From positions 124,001-188,000 of the forward strand of contig NZ_VFIL01000008.1 in NCBI RefSeq assembly GCF_007858285.1: DNA of 64,000 bases. The letters are read 5' to 3'. The notes under the pieces are model-generated. The model saw nothing but the letters and a program-made list of their open reading frames with translations, ran no database searches and had not been told where the DNA came from. Shown one piece after another: positions 18,355 to 25,941 of this stretch. The stretch's first letter is position 1; every line of letters begins with the position of its first letter. The translations under genes and the position numbers were made by a program. This DNA comes from Pseudomonas brenneri. GTDB taxonomy: Bacteria > Pseudomonadota > Gammaproteobacteria > Pseudomonadales > Pseudomonadaceae.

Positions 18355-19802
18355 TGCGCCTGTCTGAACTCAAAAACGCCGGGCGCACCCCTGCGCTGCC
18401 CTTGAGTATTGAGTTGGCGGATGCGGCGGGGCCTGGGCAATTGCAACTGCTGAGCCTGCTGCGGGTGTTGCCGGGCCAGCGTTATGTGGGCGCGGCTATC
18501 TGGCGCGGCCGGCCGGTGCTGGCCAAGTTGCTGGTGGGTGGCAGCGCGGCCCGGCATTTCCAGCGTGAACTCCAGGGTGTGCGCCTGCTGGCCGAACAAG
18601 GCCTGAGCACGCCGCTGTTGCTGGCTGACGGTCTGCAAGACGGTGAGGGCGGCTGGCTGCTGTTCGAATTTCTCGAAGGCGCTCAAAGCCTGGCTGAGGC
18701 CTGGGCGGCTGTTGAAACCATGCCGCCTCTGGCGGATGAGCAGCAGGCTGTGTTGGCCGAAGCGCTGGGCGCGATTGCACAGATGCACGCCAAGGGCCTG
18801 TGGCAGGAAGACCTGCACCTGGACAACCTGATGCGCCGGGGCGAAAAACTGTATTTGATCGATGGTGGCGGGATCTGCGTCGAACAGGCGGGGAACCCCC
18901 TGTCACGCAACCGGGTACTGGAAAACCTCGGGGTGTTTTTTGCCCAGTTGCCGAGCAACCTTGAGCCGTTTACCGAAGAATTGCTGGTGCATTACCTGTT
19001 AAGCAATGGCGAGCACGCCTTGCCCCTTGAAGCCCTGCAAAAGCAGGTGCGCAAAGTCCGGGCCTGGCGCCTGAAAGACTTCCTGGGCAAGGTTGGCCGC
19101 GAATGTACCTTGTTCAGTGTCGTGCGCGGGGCCTTTGGGCTGCGGGCGATTCGTCGTGAAGAAGAAGCGACCCTGCTGCCGGTACTGGCGCAGGTCGATG
19201 CGTTTATCGACCAGGGCCAAATGTACAAGGCCGGCGCCTCGGCCACGGTGGCCGGGGTGGATGTCGCGGGCCGTCCGCTGGTGATCAAGCGTTACAATAT
19301 CAAGGGCTTTGCCCACTGGCTCAAGCGCTTCTGGCGACCAAGCCGCGCCTGGCACGCCTGGTGCGAAGGCAACCGCCTGGCGTTCCTGGGAATCGCCACG
19401 CCCAAGCCGCTGGCACTCCTGGAGCGGCGGTTTTTCTGGCTGCGCAGCCGGGCTTACCTGGTGACGGAACACTTGACCGGGCCGGACCTGATTGAGCATC
19501 TGGCGCCGTACGTGGAAAACGGCGAGGTGCCCGAGCCTGAACTGCTGGCCCTGGAGCGCTTGTTTGGCGAACTGATTCGTGAGCGGATCAGTCATGGTGA
19601 TTTCAAGGGACGCAATCTGTTCTGGCAGGAGGGGCGCTGGGTGATGATTGACCTGGACTCGATGTGCCAGCATGGATCCCTAGGCAGTTTCGCCCCGGCG
19701 TTTGCCAAGGATCGCGCGCGGTTTATGCGCAATTGGCCTGAGAGTAGCGCGCTTTACCGGGTAATTGATCAGCGTTTGCCCAAGGGGATCGCGCCTGATT
19801 AA
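18354..19802 (+). CDS. Tandem kinase-fold protein (PA5006 type)
   Basis: The ATG at 18354 overlaps the wapQ stop (TGATG) and gives 482 residues, about twice a single WaaP-family kinase. Two kinase-like modules are visible. The first has WQEDLHLDNLM followed by LIDGGG near residue 165; the second has LVIKRYNIKG near 305 as nucleotide-binding Lys region, SHGDFKGRNLFW as catalytic loop and MIDLDSM as metal site near 440. It ends the coupled LPS run that starts at waaF. Its substrate is unknown; core phosphorylation or a partner role is inferred from context. Confidence 0.8.
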   Translation: MRLSELKNAGRTPALPLSIELADAAGPGQLQLLSLLRVLPGQRYVGAAIWRGRPVLAKLLVGGSAARHFQRELQGVRLLAEQGLSTPLLLADGLQDGEGGWLLFEFLEGAQSLAEAWAAVETMPPLADEQQAVLAEALGAIAQMHAKGLWQEDLHLDNLMRRGEKLYLIDGGGICVEQAGNPLSRNRVLENLGVFFAQLPSNLEPFTEELLVHYLLSNGEHALPLEALQKQVRKVRAWRLKDFLGKVGRECTLFSVVRGAFGLRAIRREEEATLLPVLAQVDAFIDQGQMYKAGASATVAGVDVAGRPLVIKRYNIKGFAHWLKRFWRPSRAWHAWCEGNRLAFLGIATPKPLALLERRFFWLRSRAYLVTEHLTGPDLIEHLAPYVENGEVPEPELLALERLFGELIRERISHGDFKGRNLFWQEGRWVMIDLDSMCQHGSLGSFAPAFAKDRARFMRNWPESSALYRVIDQRLPKGIAPD

Positions 19803-19806
19803 TGTT

Positions 19807-19835
19807 TTGACTAAGTTGCACTCTGGACTTTATTT
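19807..19835 (+). promoter_or_regulatory. Candidate promoter of the AT-rich orphan gene
   Basis: TTGACT (19807-19812) and TTATTT (19830-19835) are separated by 17 bp just after the kinase-array stop. It would give a leader of roughly 85 bases to the ATG at 19929. The -10 is only a partial match, and a second AT-rich site GATAAT at 19883 could be used instead. Confidence 0.4.
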
Positions 19836-19928
19836 CTCGGGGTTAATAAGTTGTGCCGGTACTTGGTGGGTTTGTCTGTCTGGATAATTTCATCAAGTGT
19901 CCGGTGACTTAATCTTGGGAGTGTGCAA

Positions 19929-20243
19929 ATGACATCAATTACTGGTTCCCCCTCATTTTCTTTTTATAATGATCTTGCTAATAAAAACAAACCAATAGAT
20001 CCCGTGAACCCTGTTCGGCCAATAGATAACGTGCAGTCGGGTTCTCGTAATCCGCTGGACCCTACTGCTGGCGATGATGCCGAGTATTTCAGTGCTGAAA
20101 CCCAGGAGTGGCAGCCAACGGCCTCTGATGGTAAGGGAAGCGGTGGATATGTAAATCTCGGTGATCCCTATCGGGAGCCTATAGACTTTGAAATAGTGGC
20201 TGGACCGAATGGTGATTGGGTGCAATCAAGCGACAACAGGTGA
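19929..20243 (+). CDS. AT-rich orphan protein, function unknown
   Basis: The ATG at 19929 has GGGAG seven bases upstream and begins a 104-residue acidic protein (MTSITGSPSFSFYNDLANKN...). It carries a Pro/Asn-rich stretch (PIDPVNPVRPIDN) and a Gly-rich C-terminal half, and has no signal peptide, membrane segment or cysteine. I do not recognise a family. Gene and flanks are visibly AT-richer than the neighbours, and it has its own promoter candidate and terminator, which suggests later acquisition. An in-frame GTG at 19923 is a poorer start. Confidence 0.65.
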   Translation: MTSITGSPSFSFYNDLANKNKPIDPVNPVRPIDNVQSGSRNPLDPTAGDDAEYFSAETQEWQPTASDGKGSGGYVNLGDPYREPIDFEIVAGPNGDWVQSSDNR

Positions 20244-20334
20244 TTGCTTGAAAGTTGCATGGGGCTTTCGTTTTGTTGTTTGCTATGTAGTTATTTTGCT
20301 GATGGTTTGTAGGTAATGTCTGTGATTAACATGG

Positions 20335-20372
20335 GAACCGATTGGGCAGCGCAAGTTGCCCATCGGTTTTGT
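20335..20372 (+). terminator. Intrinsic terminator after the orphan gene
   Basis: ACCGATTGGGCA and TGCCCATCGGT pair with a single bulged T and a short loop, followed by TTTTGTATTGTT on the plus strand. No T-run follows on the minus strand, so it should end plus-strand transcription before the convergent TonB receptor gene. Confidence 0.8.
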
Positions 20373-20377
20373 ATTGT

Positions 20378-22471
20378 TCAGAAACTGTATTGGGCTCCTG
20401 CGCCGGCATACCAGGATCGGCCTGGCGCGGCCTCGTAATAGCGCTGGTTGCTGTCGCCTACGATCACCGACCCCACGTATTGGCGATCCAGCAAGTTATC
20501 CAGGCGCAAAGTCTGATGAAAGGTCCAGTGCTCCACCTTCTGCTCAAACCGCGCACGCCAGTTGAAGACGCTGTAGCCCGGCGCAGCACGCTCCTGGTTG
20601 GTGTCCTCGACATAGATCTTGCTGCGGTACATGCCTTCGACAGCGGTGCTGAGCCAATCCCGTGGTTTCCAGTTCAGCTCGGCAAACAGCAGGGTCTGCG
20701 GGACGCCGGGCAGGTAGTTGCCTTTGTCGATGGATTTGCCGTTGTTGCTGAAGTCACTGTCGTAGGTGGCTTGCAGGCGGGTGTAGGCGAGGTTGGCGCT
20801 CCACTGCTCGCTCAGTTGACTTTCGATGCCCAGTTCAAAGCCGCGGCGCAGGGTGCGGCCGGCGTTTTGGTAACTGGTGCGGCCATCCTTTGAGGCAGTG
20901 ACTACCAGCTCATCATCGGTTGTGATTTGGAACACCGCAGCATTGACCCGTGTGCTGTTGTTGATTTGTGCCTTTAGACCTACTTCATACTGAGTGCTTT
21001 CAGCCGGTTTCAGGCCAAAGTTGAAACCCTCTACATCGCCGGGCGCATAAGCCAGTTCGGCCTGGGTCGGGGTTTCGAATCCCTTGCCGGCGCTGACGTA
21101 GCCATGCAGATCAGGGGTGAAGGCGTACATCACGCTCATCGAGGGCGTGTTTTTCTGATAGGTCTTGCTGCCGCTGGCGTCACCATTGCTCAGGAATTGG
21201 TCATCGACGTCCAGTTCCATGGTGCTGTGGCGCAGCCCGGCTTGCAGGGTCCAGCGGTCAATGGCCCAGTTGGCCTGGATATATGGGTCGAGGCTGCGGG
21301 CGGTGTCGATTTCATTGCGGCGCAATTCGCCTTTCACGCCCAGGGTGTTGCCGTTGTAGTTCTTGTAGCCGTGGCGGCTGTCTTCGCTCTGGTCGAAGTC
21401 CAGGCCGGTGATGATCATCAGTTCACCCGGCACGCTGGCGATGGGCTGCATCCAGCGTACGCCGGCGCCGTAGAACTTGCGGTCGAATTGCACCACGCCG
21501 CCACCGCGTTCGTTGCTTGGGACGCCCTTGGGAATCGACAAATACTGAATCACACTCCGCCGCCCGGTATAGGCATTCACCTGCAACGTCGCATCGCCAA
21601 TGTACCGCTCGTAATTCATCCCCAACTGCTGATGGTCAATGCTCTTGCGCGTGTTGTACGTCAACGCGTTGCTGGTGACCGAACGCGGGTCGGCCTTGTA
21701 GCCAGCCCAGGTCTGTCCCAGTGGATCCTGGGTGCCGTTCTGCTCCAGGCTGCTGGAGATCAGGGCCAGCTTACTGTCGTCATCGGGCTCGACATTAAGC
21801 TTGGCGAAGGTCTGGTCGCGACGGGCGCTGCTGTGGTCGCGGTAGCCGTCGGTGTCCATGCGCGAGGCGTCGAGGACAAACCCGGCACCGTCCACCGCGC
21901 CTTCGGCGCTGAGGTGGTTCTTGTTCAGGCCGTCGCTGCCGAACAGGGTTTCGGCACCGATGCGTGGCGGGCCCTCGCCGTTGCGCGAGAACATCTGGAT
22001 CACCCCGCCGGCGTTGCTGCCATACAAGGTGGCGGCTGGACCGCGCAGCACTTCTATGCGCTCGGCAGTGTCAAGGTTGAACGTGGCCGCCTGGCCCTGG
22101 CCATCCGGGGTGCTGGCGGGGATGCCATCGGCAATCAGCTTGATCCCGCGCACGCCAAACGCCGAGCGCGCGCCAAAGCCCCGGGACGAAATCTGCAGGT
22201 CCTGAGCATAGTTCTGGCGGTTCTGCACCACCAGCCCCGGCACGCGGGCCAGGGCCTCCGAAGCGTTGATGCCCAGTTGGCCATCGCTGATCTGTTCACG
22301 GCTGATGCTGTCCACCGAGTAGGGCAGGTCGAAACTGCGACTGACGCTGCGCGAGCCTGTCACCACGCTGGGGTCGAGGATCAGCGGGGCATCTTCTGCC
22401 TGGGCGGGTTGCTGCAGGCCCAGCAGGCCGGGGAGCAACATCGCAAAACAGGTGGGGACAACGACTTTCAT
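20378..22471 (-). CDS. TonB-dependent receptor, PqqU/YncD-like
   Basis: The start was set at ATG 22471 (MKVVVPTCFAMLLPG), giving 697 residues with a Sec signal peptide ending at QQPAQA. A plug domain follows (VVTGSR to about residue 155), then a 22-strand barrel ending in an aromatic C-terminus (AGAQYSF). Segments such as VPGLVVQNRQNYAQDLQ and VGSVIVGDSNQRYYE closely recall E. coli YncD, now known as PqqU, the outer membrane importer of pyrroloquinoline quinone. A PQQ role is inferred from this remembered likeness. No Fur box was seen upstream, and it is divergent from the lipoprotein gene. Confidence 0.8.
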   Translation of the reverse strand: MKVVVPTCFAMLLPGLLGLQQPAQAEDAPLILDPSVVTGSRSVSRSFDLPYSVDSISREQISDGQLGINASEALARVPGLVVQNRQNYAQDLQISSRGFGARSAFGVRGIKLIADGIPASTPDGQGQAATFNLDTAERIEVLRGPAATLYGSNAGGVIQMFSRNGEGPPRIGAETLFGSDGLNKNHLSAEGAVDGAGFVLDASRMDTDGYRDHSSARRDQTFAKLNVEPDDDSKLALISSSLEQNGTQDPLGQTWAGYKADPRSVTSNALTYNTRKSIDHQQLGMNYERYIGDATLQVNAYTGRRSVIQYLSIPKGVPSNERGGGVVQFDRKFYGAGVRWMQPIASVPGELMIITGLDFDQSEDSRHGYKNYNGNTLGVKGELRRNEIDTARSLDPYIQANWAIDRWTLQAGLRHSTMELDVDDQFLSNGDASGSKTYQKNTPSMSVMYAFTPDLHGYVSAGKGFETPTQAELAYAPGDVEGFNFGLKPAESTQYEVGLKAQINNSTRVNAAVFQITTDDELVVTASKDGRTSYQNAGRTLRRGFELGIESQLSEQWSANLAYTRLQATYDSDFSNNGKSIDKGNYLPGVPQTLLFAELNWKPRDWLSTAVEGMYRSKIYVEDTNQERAAPGYSVFNWRARFEQKVEHWTFHQTLRLDNLLDRQYVGSVIVGDSNQRYYEAAPGRSWYAGAGAQYSF

Positions 22472-22635
22472 GAGCGAACCAACTTCCATGACGCGCAGCG
22501 CGGGCGCGGAAAAAAGGGCGCGAGTTTAACGATTCTGTGAGGCTTTTCCGAAGAATATTCCCGCACAATTTCGGCATATTCGTCTTACGCAGTCTTGGGT
22601 TAGGCTGCCCGCCTCATGCCAAAGGAGGGTTGCCC

Positions 22636-22977
22636 GTGAATCCTACAAACATTCTGCTGCTTGCCGCCATTGTCCTTTCGACCACGGCCTGTGGCACCAT
22701 CGATACGGTGTTTCGCGAAGACGCGGTGGCCAGCCAGAAACTCAAGGACCTGCGCAGCCATTGCGAGAGCGTGCCCCGTATCTACAGCGGCGTGGTGTAC
22801 GACTTCTGCTCCCTGAATGGCGAACCCAACAGCAAGAAAAGCCTGGACGACCAGCAGATCGGCCCGCTGCCGTGGATTGCCGTTGATTTCGCCCTGTCAG
22901 GCGTTCTCGATACTTTGGTACTGCCCTACACCGTCTACCGGCAGAGTCGTGATGGCAGTATCGAGATTTTCCGATAA
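22636..22977 (+). CDS. YceK/YidQ-family lipoprotein
   Basis: The GTG at 22636 has an excellent AAAGGAGGGT site and opens a 113-residue protein. Residues 1-20 form a lipoprotein signal (NILLLAAIVLSTTAC) with the acylated Cys followed by Gly-Thr; Thr at -3 is slightly off the lipobox consensus. The C-terminal half (PLPWIAVDFALSGVLDTLVLPYTVY) matches the DUF1375 domain of E. coli YceK and YidQ. Their function is unknown. It ends at its own small terminator. Confidence 0.82.
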   Translation: MNPTNILLLAAIVLSTTACGTIDTVFREDAVASQKLKDLRSHCESVPRIYSGVVYDFCSLNGEPNSKKSLDDQQIGPLPWIAVDFALSGVLDTLVLPYTVYRQSRDGSIEIFR

Positions 22978-23008
22978 CGCCTCTTGTTTCTCCCTGCCAT
23001 TTGCAGCT

Positions 23009-23029
23009 AGAGGCGTTTTGCCTCTTTTA
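23009..23029 (+). terminator. Short intrinsic terminator of the YceK-like gene
   Basis: AGAGGC (23009-23014) pairs with GCCTCT (23020-23025) around a 5-base loop and is followed by TTTAA. It sits immediately upstream of the -10 element of the carbamoyltransferase gene. Confidence 0.6.
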
Positions 23030-23032
23030 AGC

Positions 23033-23099
23033 TATAATCCCGCCCTTTAGCTTTTCTCGCCGAGGCGAGGGGCACACATTTTTCAGGCGCAAGCGCCTG
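23033..23099 (+). promoter_or_regulatory. -10 element and structured leader of carbamoyltransferase gene
   Basis: A perfect TATAAT at 23033-23038 is followed by the GC-rich CCCGCCC. No good -35 is seen at the right distance. The expected leader holds two hairpins: CTCGCC/GGCGAG (23056-23061 with 23064-23069) and CAGGCGC/GCGCCTG (23084-23090 with 23093-23099). The GTG start follows at 23128. Confidence 0.6.
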
Positions 23100-23127
23100 C
23101 TTGCAGACTAAAAGAGGCTAGACCCCA

Positions 23128-24882
23128 GTGGCATTGACGATTCTTGGCCTGTCCGGCGCCCTTAGCCATGATCCTTCCGCAGCCCTGTATATCGACGGCA
23201 AGCTGATCGCGGCTGCCGAAGAAGAGCGCTTCGTACGCGATAAACATGCAAAGAACCGCATGCCCTACGAATCGGCGAAATTCTGCCTGGAACAGGCCGG
23301 TATCAAGCCTTCCGACGTTGATGTGGTAGCGATCCCGTTCGCCCCGATCAGCTTGTTCGGCGAGGCTCGCTGGCACTATGCCAAGCGGTACTGGTACGCC
23401 CCGGACCGCGCCCTTGACGCGATCCTGATGGGTAATCGCCGCTACAAGCGCTATCGCAACAAGATTGTCTGGTGCCTGGAGCAACTGGGCTTCGATCCGA
23501 AGAAGATCAAGATCGAGCCGGTTGAACACCACCTGGCCCACGCTTCCAGCGCCTATCACTGCTCGGGTTTCCAGGAGAAGACCGCGATCCTCGGGATCGA
23601 CGGCAAGGGCGAGTACGCCACCACCTTCTTCGGCTACGGCGAGAACGGCAAGATCCACAAGATCAAGGAGTTCTACGATCCGGACTCCCTCGGCGGCCTG
23701 TACGGCGCGATCACCGAGTTCCTCGGTTTCGAGATGCTTGATGGCGAGTTCAAGGTCATGGGCATGGCGCCGTATGGCGATGCCAGCAAGTACGACTTCT
23801 CGCGCCTGGCCTCCTTTGAAAACGGCGAGTTGGTGATCAATACCGACTACGCCAACGTCATCGGCCTGCGCCGCTATAAAGAGAAGGGCAAGGGGTTCTA
23901 CTTCTCGCCAAAACTGATCGAATGGCTGGGTCCCAAGCGCGAAGGCGACATCGCCGACGAACCGTACATCCACTACGCGGCGAGCATGCAGGCCCTGTTC
24001 GAGAAACTGGCCTTGCAGATGATCGACCATTACCTGGGCGATATCCTCAAGGAAACCGGCAAGCTGGCCTTCGCCGGCGGCTGTGCGCTGAACGTCAAGT
24101 TGAACCAGAAGATCATTGCCCGCGACGACGTCAAGGAGCTGTTCGTGCAGCCGGCGTCCGGCGATGCCGGCACCGCCGTGGGCGCGGCGGCCTATGTGTC
24201 CCATGCCCGTGGTGTACCGGTAGAGAAGATGGAACACGTCTATCTCGGCCCGTCCTACAGCAACGAAGAAGTGATTGCCGCGTGCGCCAAGCACCCGAGC
24301 AAGCCGAAGTGGCGCCAGATCGACGACATGCCAAAGCGCATCGCCCAGATCATGGTCGACGGCAACCCGGTGGCCTGGTTCCAGGGCCGCATGGAGTTCG
24401 GTCCGCGTGCCTTGGGCGGTCGTTCGATCATCGGTTGCCCGAGCGCCGTGGGCGTGGCTGACCGGATCAACCACCAGATCAAGTTCCGCGAGCGCTGGAG
24501 GCCTTTCTGCCCGTCGATGCTCGACACCGTGGCCCCGCAGATGATCAAGGTCGATCACCCGGCCCCGTTCATGACCTTCACCTTTGAAGTGGCGGAGGAA
24601 TGGAAAACCCGCGTGCCGGAAGTGGTCCATGAAGATGGCACCTCCCGCGCCCAGGTGCTCAAGCGCGAATACAACCCGCGCTACTACGACATGATGAAAG
24701 AGCTGGAAGTGCTGACCGGTAACGGCGTGTCCCTGAACACCTCGCTCAATCGCCGTGGCGAAGCGATGATCTGCTCGCCGACCGACGCACTGAACATGTT
24801 CTTCGGCTCTGACCTGCAGTACCTGATCATGGAAGACATCCTGGTCGTCAAAGACGGTGTGGAAGGGCAAGTCATTGACTGA
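23128..24882 (+). CDS. wapO: LPS core carbamoyltransferase (NodU/CmcH family)
   Basis: This 584-residue protein belongs to the TobZ/NodU/CmcH carbamoyltransferases, which use carbamoyl phosphate and ATP to carbamoylate sugars. The N-terminal YrdC/Kae1-like half begins ILGLSGALSHDPSAALY and has the metal-binding HHLAHASSAY motif; the C-terminal half has MEFGPRALGGRSI. In P. aeruginosa PA5005 (WapO) carbamoylates heptose II of the inner core, and the same role is inferred here. GTG start with GAGG about ten bases upstream. In PAO1 the gene directly follows PA5006; here three genes intervene. Confidence 0.9.
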   Translation: MALTILGLSGALSHDPSAALYIDGKLIAAAEEERFVRDKHAKNRMPYESAKFCLEQAGIKPSDVDVVAIPFAPISLFGEARWHYAKRYWYAPDRALDAILMGNRRYKRYRNKIVWCLEQLGFDPKKIKIEPVEHHLAHASSAYHCSGFQEKTAILGIDGKGEYATTFFGYGENGKIHKIKEFYDPDSLGGLYGAITEFLGFEMLDGEFKVMGMAPYGDASKYDFSRLASFENGELVINTDYANVIGLRRYKEKGKGFYFSPKLIEWLGPKREGDIADEPYIHYAASMQALFEKLALQMIDHYLGDILKETGKLAFAGGCALNVKLNQKIIARDDVKELFVQPASGDAGTAVGAAAYVSHARGVPVEKMEHVYLGPSYSNEEVIAACAKHPSKPKWRQIDDMPKRIAQIMVDGNPVAWFQGRMEFGPRALGGRSIIGCPSAVGVADRINHQIKFRERWRPFCPSMLDTVAPQMIKVDHPAPFMTFTFEVAEEWKTRVPEVVHEDGTSRAQVLKREYNPRYYDMMKELEVLTGNGVSLNTSLNRRGEAMICSPTDALNMFFGSDLQYLIMEDILVVKDGVEGQVID

Positions 24883-25780
24883 AGCACTGATTGGCGTCGT
24901 CATCCCCGCCTACAACTATGCGCGCACCCTGGGGCGCGCGGTTGAATCGGTGCTGGCACAACTCGACGAAGCCGATGCGCAGTTGTTGGTGATTGATGAC
25001 GGCTCTACCGATGAGACGCCGCAGGTGCTGGAGGCTTTGTTGGCCAAGCACCCGGGACGTTTCCGGGCCTTGCGCAAGCCCAATGGCGGCTTGGCCTCGG
25101 TGCGCAATCGCGGGATTGAAGAGTCTGCTGGCCAGTACCTGATGTTCCTGGACGCCGATGATGAAATGGCACCCGGTGCGCTGGCCCTGGTCGCGCAGCA
25201 TATTGCCGCTCACCCGGACAGTCGCTTGATCATCGGTGGCCACTGGTCGGTGTTCGAGGATGGCAAGCGCCGCCTGCATGCCGTCAAGCCGCTGCCTGCC
25301 ACGCCTTATCTGCGAGTGCGCGGGTATTTGCTGGACAAGACCATCGCGATCTCCAATGGCGCCTGCGCCATGCATCGAGACATCTTCTCGGTGGGCAACT
25401 ACCCGGAGCGCATGCGTAACGCCGAGGATATTCCGGTGTTTGCCCAGGCCCTGGCGCGCGTGCCCTGTACGGTCATCGATCAGCCACTGGCGTTGATCTA
25501 CAAGCATGCCGACAGCTTGCGGCATGACATCAATCACAGTGTGGCAGCGGGCGTGAGCCTGGTTGACGAGGTCTTCTCGCCAGTGCGTATGCCCAAGGCG
25601 TTGCAAGGCCTGCGCAGTGCGTTTCTCGCGCAGCGCTGCCTGTCTTTGTTTCGCAATTGCCTGAGCGCTGGCGAATACACGCTGGCCCGGCAGTTTTACT
25701 GCCAGGCGGTGCGTACCGACTGGCGCGCGCTGACACGTTGGTCGTACACCCGCAAGGCGCTTCAGCTGTTGTTCAAGTAA
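24875..25780 (+). CDS. GT2-family glycosyltransferase, probable LPS outer core
   Basis: The TTG at 24875 overlaps the carbamoyltransferase stop by eight bases and has GGAAGG about nine bases upstream, giving 301 residues. The GT-A fold is clear: GVVIPAYNYARTLGRAVESV at the N-terminus, DDGSTDET, the acceptor region KPNGGLASVRNRGIE and the metal-binding DADD near residue 95. GT2 enzymes transfer one sugar from a nucleotide donor. Coupling to wapO suggests outer core or O-chain work. Donor and acceptor cannot be read. A longer in-frame start at 24857 is possible. Confidence 0.85.
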   Translation: MTEALIGVVIPAYNYARTLGRAVESVLAQLDEADAQLLVIDDGSTDETPQVLEALLAKHPGRFRALRKPNGGLASVRNRGIEESAGQYLMFLDADDEMAPGALALVAQHIAAHPDSRLIIGGHWSVFEDGKRRLHAVKPLPATPYLRVRGYLLDKTIAISNGACAMHRDIFSVGNYPERMRNAEDIPVFAQALARVPCTVIDQPLALIYKHADSLRHDINHSVAAGVSLVDEVFSPVRMPKALQGLRSAFLAQRCLSLFRNCLSAGEYTLARQFYCQAVRTDWRALTRWSYTRKALQLLFK

Positions 25781-25941
25781 GAGTTTTATAGCCTGTTAGG
25801 CTACGCCGTGAATCACCAATACAGCGCCTGAGTTGATTGCAACGACCGGGCGCTTGGTTTTTGGCGGCGTGATGGTTTTCTGAAATGGATGTTTTCCAAA
25901 TCTTGTGCACGCGATGTGACGCCAGGTTTTAAGGGGGGGGT

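Noticed and set aside
22472..22635. Fur box or iron regulation of the TonB receptor
   Set aside because: No sequence close to GATAATGATAATCATTATC was seen between the receptor and the lipoprotein gene.
25781..25941. Terminator or small gene between the GT2 and GT-C-like genes
   Set aside because: A short TAGCCT/AGGCTA stem at 25789-25803 lacks a T-run, and no convincing coding frame or ribosome site was found in this 161-base gap.
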